A stretch of 64,000 bases of DNA, from contig NC_089858.1 of NCBI RefSeq assembly GCF_036373705.1, forward strand, positions 29,718,249 through 29,782,248, given 5' to 3'. Under the pieces are notes generated by a model. It was not told where the DNA came from. It saw only the letters and a list, made by a program, of their open reading frames with translations, and did no database searches. A program made the translations under genes and the position numbers. This document shows positions 48,147 to 64,000 of this stretch, one piece after another (within the stretch, counting starts at the first letter, position 1; every line of letters starts with the position of its first letter). The stretch is from Amia ocellicauda. Taxonomy: Eukaryota > Chordata > Actinopteri > Amiiformes > Amiidae.

Positions 48147-48392
48147 CTAGCTGTGTGTGAAGAAAGTTCGGACATGCTGTGCCGTCGTCTGTCCCACTAC
48201 GGCCTCCAGGTCCTTGGCGGTGGCATTGCTCAGCTGGTAAATGCTGGGGAAGTGGTTGAGTAAAGCAAGGGCTTTCACCTTGCCCACCCCAGGGATCTGC
48301 TGTACCAAGGCCAGGACCACGGGTTCTGCCAGCCTGGCTCCACTCCTCTTCAGGAAGGGGCTCTGGCTGTCCTCTTTACTCTCATCATGGAC
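48147..48392 (-). CDS. FAAP24: FAAP24 coding exon 4 with stop
   Basis: Acceptor TCTGTAG. Encodes VHDESKEDSQSPFLKRSG, the helix-hairpin-helix motif IPGVGKVKALALLNHFPS and ends VRTFFTHS before TAG. The human C-terminus ends AFFTQPR. Confidence 0.96.
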   Translation of the reverse strand, partial: VHDESKEDSQSPFLKRSGARLAEPVVLALVQQIPGVGKVKALALLNHFPSIYQLSNATAKDLEAVVGQTTAQHVRTFFTHS

Positions 48393-49226
48393 CTACAGAG
48401 AAGACAATGTCAAATCCACCTCCATCCAGCCTGGCATCCACAATGCACTGGGCCTTTTATTATCGATAGATTGCTTTACTATCAAGTGGAAATACTGATA
48501 GCATGAGGTTTTTAAGGGTGAGAGTGAGAAAGCAGTAATTTATGCAGAGCTTGAAGGTTATGGTACAACAATTAACTGTAATCATTTATTATGATTTATT
48601 TCCCACCAGACACACTTACCCAGGGCAACTTACAGTTGTCACAAAAAGACACTTCTCAAAAGCATTATATAAAAAGTCATGATAAGACACCTTCAAATAT
48701 TGTGGGAAAAACACAACTGACACAGGGCAAGCAGAGAAAACACACTTCAATGAAGCTTGAGCACTGATTCACAACCAAATGAACACAGTTACTCTACTTG
48801 TGACTTTACTGCCAGGTTGTGCTTTAGTATCACACAGGGCTTGACCTACTAGAAATAAAAAACAAAAACTATCCAATCCTAAAAACCGGAAGGCAGAAAA
48901 TCTAACAGGCACTTGACCTCCTTGGCTACCATAACTCGAAACCCCTGTCTCACCTCATTAACAGTGATTGCAACTTACTAGCTGGGTAATGAGCTGCGAG
49001 GCCTCGGTCTGGCTGGCAACAGGAAGCAGGGTCATCCCCAATTCGAACGCCACAAACTTCTGAACGGCCGCAAAATACTGCGCACTCAGCTGAGTCTTCT
49101 CCACCACGATGATCCCATTAAGCTTGCTGGCCTAGGAGTGAGAACACACCCACACACATACAATGCAATCTCTATTAGATTATAACCAAATCTCAAATAC
49201 CTACAAAGAGAGAGATAGTGAGTGTG

Positions 49227-49258
<32 letters not shown>

Positions 49259-50843
49259 CAGTCGGTGTAACTGAGATGTAAGACCTCTGTGATCTTGGCT
49301 GGAAAAGCTTTTGTAAGCAAATTGAAAGTTTTTGTATGACATGTATCAATTGATTCTCTTTGATGAATGGGAAAGTGCCATGTTGCTTTGTTCGTGCGTT
49401 AGCTTTGCATTGTCTAGTTACACCTCACGGACATCAAATGTTTGCAGTCGGCCCATTGTTGCAGCACAGTCCTTAATTGCAAGGTTCACCACCAACTGCA
49501 GTACTAATACACCACCACTGTATCTGCTGTCTAACAAGGCTGCAGTTCACATTCAAGAAGCGTCAGTGGACTCGGCCAAAGGGTCTATTGATAAATACTT
49601 GATGCAATTTGAAGAAATCTTCCTAAACGTTAATATATACACATATTGGCAATGGTGCCCAGACACGGTCCTGGAGAGCCCCTATCTAGAAAGTGTTTTC
49701 AGTCACCCTTAATCGTTTCAATCTCATTTCAACAGACTAGGACCACATGGAAGTTACTGATCAATTAAACAATTAACTTGTTCAATTAAAGGAATTCTGG
49801 TCATTGAGGGCTGAAAAGGGTAGTTCATTTCACAGATCACCTGCTTTATTGATCACAGTGAAATGGTTCCAGGTGTTAAGAAAATGAGAATTAAAGATTA
49901 GCTATCAAACCTGTTGGATAGGGGCCCTCGAGGATTGGGTTCGGACAGCACTGCATATTGGTGTTGGGGGTAGTAGAGCGGATTGTTATAATAATTTTAC
50001 AGATAAACCTGTACCCTCCACATCCTAATGATGGGGATGAACAGGAGTGCTTCAAGTTTGGTCCAGTCTTACTTTCACATTGTTATTATGAAATGAAAGG
50101 CTATTGCCATTTTGCAGTGCAGAGACACAAAATCACACTTCTTCTTCAACAGGGAAACTAGGTTACTGCAAGAACACACCCTGAACTCTTCTGTCGTGGC
50201 GTTGGGGCGCTTACTTTTCTAAACCGAACCAGTTTTCTCTTGTAGTTGCTTCCTGCCACCAGGTCACTCTCAGAAACATACAACACACAGCTCCTGTTGG
50301 ACAGGTGGAAGTCTACAAGCCCCAGGCCATCTTCAAATATTGGTTTAATCTTTCCTGGGAGCAAAACAAACAACAACATAAGGTGCAAACAGAGGGCATT
50401 CAGATAATATAAGATTATACTTCCGCAGGGGGTGGTGTCATGTGTAGGTGGCCTGATTGGATTCATAGGCATTGGGTTCCCTCTAGCGGTAGGATGTCGA
50501 AGCAGGTTGTGATCAAGCATCTTGCCCGGACTGTTGCTGCGTCTCCAGAGCCACATCATCAAGCCAGCATGTGATCCACACAGCAATAGCACAGCGATTC
50601 CAACAGTTGTTAGACGGAAAAGCTCAAACGCAAGCTTTGCAAACAGCTGTTCACACACCATGGATCTTAACAGAGTAGGCTTAAAATATATAACTATTGA
50701 AAAGGTGTGCTTCATTGGATTCCAGTGGCAACCCTACCTTGGAAGCCCTGCACTATGGTGGAGCCCCTCCACTTCTCATTGACAATCACATGGCCGTAAG
50801 GTGGCGCTGCTCCCACTCGCACTGGAGTGCCTGTCCGCTGCAT
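48147..50843 (-). CDS. FAAP24: FAAP24, Fanconi anemia core complex-associated protein 24, complete (4 coding exons)
   Basis: FAAP24 pairs with FANCM, binds branched or single-stranded DNA and helps recruit the Fanconi core complex to interstrand crosslinks (family knowledge). Minus-strand exons 50738-50843, 50215-50354, 48979-49131 and 48147-48392 sum to 645 nt, 214 residues plus TAG (human 215), all in phase. An XPF/ERCC4-like fold occupies about residues 17-140 (GHVIVNEKWRGS, KIKPIFEDGL, NRSCVLYVSESDLVAGSNYK, LNGIIVVEKTQLSAQYF), followed by a C-terminal tandem helix-hairpin-helix region (VQQIPGVGKVKALALLNHFP, QLSNATAKDLEAVVGQTTAQ). The fold is nuclease-dead in the family. The gene is divergent from CEP89 and convergent with RHPN2, as in human. 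Confidence 0.96.
48393..48978 (-). other. FAAP24 intron 3
   Basis: 586 bp containing the dispersed-repeat candidate at 48591-48670 and otherwise no recognised feature. Confidence 0.8.
48591..48670. repeat. Candidate fish dispersed repeat (CAGGGCAACTTACAGTTGT type)
   Basis: TTATTTCCCACCAGACACAC then TTACCCAGGGCAACTTACAG resembles, from memory, a very common fish repeat of the form GCAGACGCCCTTATCCAGGG-CGACTTACA. This copy is diverged. No second copy lies in the window. Confidence 0.4.
48979..49131 (-). CDS. FAAP24: FAAP24 coding exon 3
   Basis: Acceptor CTCCTAG, donor GTAAGT; 51 codons, phase 0. Encodes ASKLNGIIVVEKTQLSAQYF, LGMTLLPVASQTEASQ and LITQL. Confidence 0.96.
49216..49258. repeat. 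(GT)n microsatellite
   Basis: GAGT units running into uninterrupted GT units, read directly. Confidence 0.97.
49650..49953. mobile_element. hAT-type non-autonomous element (MITE), 304 bp
   Basis: The outer ends are inverted repeats of about 37 bp with mismatches: CAATGGTGCCCAGAC on the left and, reading inward from the right, CAGTGCTGTCCGAAC, both leading to GGAGAGCCCCTATC or CGAGGGCCCCTATC. The element is flanked on both sides by the exact 8-bp direct repeat CATATTGG (49642-49649 and 49954-49961). An 8-bp duplication and CA(G)-type termini are hallmarks of the hAT superfamily. It has no coding capacity and lies inside FAAP24 intron 2. Confidence 0.85.
50215..50354 (-). CDS. FAAP24: FAAP24 coding exon 2
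   Basis: Acceptor GCTCCCAG, donor GTAAGC. Encodes KIKPIFEDGLGLVDFHLSNR and SCVLYVSESDLVAGSNYKRK through RFRK, matching the human segment. Confidence 0.96.
50738..50843 (-). CDS. FAAP24: FAAP24 coding exon 1
   Basis: ATG with G at -3; encodes MQRTGTPVRVGAAPPYGHVI then VNEKWRGSTIVQGFQ. Donor GTAGGG. The start was chosen because TGTPVRV aligns with human TGPVHV and no other upstream ATG fits. Confidence 0.9.
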
Positions 50844-52300
50844 CGCCCTGTTCCGCGGCTGAGCACCAGGTACCGGCCGTGCAGAGAAAGTGCGCCTTTG
50901 TTTCCGATTACGGATCCTAGAAAGTATTTCTTGAAATCACAGGTGTAAACTACTGGCTAGTGTAAAGTTCATCCAAATCATGGTGGTGCCCCTGCCCGGA
51001 ATTGGTATCCCCGGAATTCTGTTCTTCATACAGACATGTCTAACTATACTTGAATGGAAAGTCTGCATTTCTATTTCGTTATGTCCATGGCGTTGATCTC
51101 ACGTTTCATACAACATGTAAGCGCCATTTGCTGAAAAGTGCGGTTATTAGATTGACAGCAACAGTAACCTATCGGACGAGTCGCAATTTCGGGAATTAGC
51201 CAATCAACTGCACATTCCTGGTTCCAAAGCGGAAGTAACCTCCGGACACCCCGCCTCCCCCCGCGCTGATTGGCTGCAGTAGGTGACGAACTGCTTGTCT
51301 GGGTCGCTGTACAGACGTGATGATTTGAGTTTAACAACTAGCGACTATAGCATTAGCAGTATATAAACGTATATTGATATTTATATATTTACTATTACGT
51401 ATTCTATCTGGAGCTATCTATTTAATTTCGCCCATTTTTTTCTAAATTGTTTGTATTATGCAACTTCTTCAACTGTGTGTTAATTGCAAGATAGCTATTG
51501 TAACTCAACTTGTGGGGGTATTCTTGTGTAACATGCGGTTTAATTTTATATTTGTACATTTTACTATTTTGTTGTCTATACTGACATTCACATCTACCTC
51601 TTTTCAGTATTTACTGCTGAATTAATAATGGTATTCGTATAGCCGGTCTGGCAATCTAAAGCTGAGTTGGAATCAATTATGCAATAGTTTTAATGCCTGT
51701 TCTGAATTTTAATAATGGTTAAATCGTACCGATACATAGTGTCTAATTTAAAAAAGGGTCAGTGTATCACCGCTGCATACTTTCATCACATTGCCGCCCC
51801 TAGTCTTGGAGGATTTATTGATACGAGGTTCAGATCAAAAAAGGGTCGGTCTGGCTCTTGTACCGCAGATTTCAACAGTTGTGCGCAGATCTGCAGAACT
51901 CCACAGATCCTATTGGTCGAACAGCGCAGAACTGCGGGAATCTGCGCAACACTAACGCGACTGTTGCTTCCCCCCTGCAGCTGCACCAAGGAATTGAGCC
52001 CGGGACTGCGTTGCTAAGAAGATTAAACATTTAACCGGATTGGTCAGCTGCAGTGCTCCCGGCCAATCGGTTTGAACCTTGTTAGAGGGTAGAGGTACAG
52101 GCAAAGCGTCTAGTTACGAACATGTTTAACCGGAAGGGATGCTCATTTTTTTCTTATTATTAATTTCTTATGTATTGTGTGTTTGCAGACTTAACAACCG
52201 TGCAGTCCATGACAATAGTTGTCTGTACCGCAATTGTGACTGTCAAAGGATTGACTGTACGACCATCCGGCTGCAAGACACGTAAACCTTTGTTACAAAG
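50844..52300. promoter_or_regulatory. FAAP24-CEP89 bidirectional promoter region
   Basis: 1.46 kb separates the two divergent start codons. It contains CCAAT boxes in either orientation at about 51199, 51268, 51912, 52039 and 52072, a GC-box-like CCCCGCCTCC at 51249-51258, and ETS-like sites GCGGAAGT (about 51230) and ACCGGAAGG (about 52129). This is the composition of many divergent housekeeping promoters. No TATA box was seen. Transcription starts cannot be placed from sequence. An open frame at 51715-52017 lies in this region and has no recognisable product. Confidence 0.7.
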
Positions 52301-61841
<9,541 letters not shown>

Positions 61842-62149
61842 GTAAGAGTGTAATATTTCTTTGGCCTTCTAAAATGCATGGCATTCATTACAATCCATTT
61901 AATTGATTTATGGTGTTAAGTTGGAGCAGAATTGGCCTTTTTTTAAATGTTATTTCTGTCTTCACAGCGCTCTGAAATGTTATTTATTATAAAGGTCATG
62001 AACTGGTGGGGAGATGTATATGCCTGAGCACGGCACTGGCTGTTTCACTTGAGCATGTTTTTTACATGCAGTTTGAAGTCAATGTGCATTCTTATTTACA
62101 AAACAGCGGGCTGCTTGAGAGAAATTATGCTTCGGCACATGCTGGAGCT

Positions 62150-62222
62150 TGCTTCAGCCCCTGCTGAGACTCTGATCTTGAGTTTTAAATCTTTTAGCCA
62201 GTTGAGCTATTTAAGCTAGTGT
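62150..62222 (-). repeat. Possible tRNA-derived SINE relic (A-box half)
   Basis: On the minus strand TTAAATAGCTCAACTGGCTA contains a good A-box match (TAGCTCAACTGG). A B box at the right distance was not clear, so this is a weak call. Confidence 0.35.
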
Positions 62223-62830
62223 TGTTTCTTGCTAGTAGGCGGATGGATGCCAAAACTAGAATCCACATTCGCAACACTGTCATGCCTACCAATCAGCCAG
62301 CTAAAAATTCTACCTTTCCAACGGGCATCACATAACCAGGAAAGCAGGCAGGAAGACTTCTCTATTCGTCAGAATTGGTATGAAAATAAGAAAGAGGATG
62401 CTAGCTCCTTTGCTCTGTATTCTGAATCCCAGTTTTAAATAAACCAGAACAAACGAACATCTACGCTAATATAATCTAATGTCGGTTGTCAACTTGTCTT
62501 GTCTGCACTGTCTATCAGTTTGTCCTTGTACAAAGAGATGTCTTGGAATAGTCCAGCAGCTCTTTCTCAGCTGAAATATTGAGTTTACAAAAAATATAGT
62601 GATCCTTGTCCACTGTAGCTACTGCAAAACAGTAATGTAATGGTTATTTTTCTTGCCATTGTTAACGTCCTGACACATTAAAAGGATGAAGTCTATTTAA
62701 AAAAATGTTTCCTGTGCACTGTTTATTTAGGGGCTTGTGGTGTTCCCCTTCATTATACATTTTGACACTTTTCAAAAGAACTATGAAAAATAATACTTAA
62801 GTGTATTGGCTTTTCTTTCACCCTTGACAG

Positions 62831-62942
62831 TTTACCTGTAGTGTTTTTGACTTGTTAAATGATGATGCACATGCACCTTTGGGTCAAAAACCAAGAGAAT
62901 CTGAATTGAAGCCCCCAAAAAACCGCCACAAACACAGCCACA
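62831..62942 (+). CDS. CEP89: Probable CEP89 coding exon 7
   Basis: Acceptor CCTTGACAG with a pyrimidine-rich tract. Phase 0 continues exon 6 and reads FTCSVFDLLNDDAHAPLGQK PRESELKPPKN. SVFDLLNDD...PLGQKP can be laid on human PVLNLKDEKPPLCEKP. The only plausible donor is GTCAGG after CACA, which is weak, and the frame meets TAG seven bases further on. It may be a real exon with a poor donor or a chance open stretch. Confidence 0.45.
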
Positions 62943-63479
62943 GTCAGGGATAGGGTCAATCACAAAAACACAAGAACATTTGGAAAAAATAAAAATAAAA
63001 TACACTAATACAAGAAATCCACATCCACTTGCACACTTAAATTGCATTTCACTTGCATATGTGAATGATCTAAGCTATATCGTTTAAGGAACATGTGACA
63101 TTGTCTAGTGTAGCTTCCATGGCCCCAGAGAAGCCAGGCACTAGACAGCCATGGATTTCCTGATGTCATTTTTCTCGTGACACTGTTCTCTGTTCGTGTA
63201 CATCGCCCTTTTCCTGCATGCTCCTCTGACAACAGCATGAGAGCTGTACACCAGACTTATTTGCATATGAACTCCATCCTTTCCTCCAGTTCACAGCAGC
63301 TCTTTTCAAGTACAAAATGCACTGCCATTTAAAACCCTGAGAGTGAAAGGATCATTATATTTTATATTTTATACCTTTTATTAACCATTAGCTGAAATCT
63401 GATCTATCTCATGCATTCAAATGTACTTGACAGAAACTCCTACTTATAGTCTTGCAACATTTAGATGTCTTCTCAGTGT

Positions 63480-63530
63480 TAATCAATCAATATTTATTTG
63501 ATATAGCTCCCTTTGCAACAAATTGGCACT
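63480..63530. repeat. Dispersed repeat, second copy
   Basis: TCAATCAATATTTATTTGAT followed by ATAGCTCCCTTTGCAACA resembles the copy at 40955-41040 (TCAATCA...TTTATTTAGTATAGCGCC). Confidence 0.45.
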
Positions 63531-64000
63531 GGCCTCATTAACAATAATTGATCAGTACATAACTTATACCAGTGACCATAGCATTTCTGAGCTTTTTGCC
63601 GTTACCCAAGGATATTATTTTATTAATGATGGCTCATTACCCATTCCATTGAAAACTGTATAGCTTAAGCCTGTGTTTAATGGTTGAGTGAATTCTTGCT
63701 CTCTGTTAGTATGGGAGGCGTTTAATGCTCCTGGCAGTATGCTTTGAGCTCCATGACTGAATGTGTACATTCATCTTTGGCCCAGTTTTCCATTGTGCAA
63801 TTAAAGAAACCTGAGAAGACTCATTATAAAGAATGTAGACATTGTTATAGTCATGCTGTCAATTTAAATCAATGCAATATAATCTAAAATGCAGATTAAA
63901 CAATGTATGCGTTGCTATTCTACATTGGTTTAATACCAACAAACTGGCTTGTAACTCAACGTAAAAAAACCTTTTTCCTACCCACACATCACAAAATACA

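Larger units (their letters stand above)
49132..50214 (-). other. FAAP24 intron 2
   Basis: 1.1 kb holding a GT microsatellite (49216-49258) and the hAT-type MITE (49650-49953). Confidence 0.85.
61842..64000 (+). other. CEP89 downstream intronic sequence to the window edge
   Basis: It contains a SINE-like relic (62150-62222), the probable exon 7 and a dispersed repeat (63480-63530). No later coiled-coil exon of CEP89 was found before the edge. Confidence 0.65.

Overview
The window is nuclear DNA from a ray-finned fish, most likely a teleost. Genes have short coding exons and long introns with GT/AG junctions. The AT-rich non-coding DNA carries vertebrate-type microsatellites, Tc1/mariner and hAT-type DNA transposons and tRNA-derived SINE relics. 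I cannot name the species. No prokaryotic, viral, CRISPR or organellar material was seen.

Four protein-coding genes were identified by translating exons, checking that splice phases join, and comparing with human orthologues from memory. They form a syntenic block like the one on human 19q13.11. (1) GPATCH1, minus strand, 5' part only: coding exons 1-4 at 4922-2025, the rest beyond the left edge. (2) RHPN2, plus strand, complete: 15 coding exons from 8865 to 41690, 682 residues, every junction in phase. (3) FAAP24, minus strand, complete: 4 coding exons from 50843 to 48147, 214 residues. (4) CEP89, plus strand, 5' part only: 6 well-supported exons from 52301 to 61841 and a probable seventh at 62831-62942, continuing past the right edge.

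Layout: GPATCH1 and RHPN2 are divergent, separated by about 3.9 kb with a GC-box-rich CpG island just before RHPN2. RHPN2 and FAAP24 are convergent across about 6.5 kb. FAAP24 and CEP89 are divergent across about 1.46 kb containing CCAAT boxes and ETS-like sites, which looks like a bidirectional housekeeping promoter. The four products are not one pathway (RNA-processing G-patch protein, Rho-binding scaffold, Fanconi/ICL-repair factor, centriole distal-appendage protein), so the clustering is conserved synteny rather than functional linkage.

Mobile DNA: a Tc1 element with DD34E spacing and a shortened N-terminus lies in RHPN2 intron 12, inside a TA microsatellite. A second Tc1/mariner element with DD36E spacing, perfect 29-bp terminal repeats and a 333-codon open frame lies downstream of RHPN2. 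A 304-bp non-autonomous hAT-type element with an exact 8-bp target duplication sits in FAAP24 intron 2, with a relative in CEP89 intron 4 and a terminal fragment in CEP89 intron 2. Several SINE-like relics and simple repeats are scattered through introns.

I found no convincing undescribed system. The best leads are the DD36E element, the hAT MITE family, the candidate CEP89 exon, and an orphan exon-like open segment at 47540-47686 with an IQ-motif-like start.
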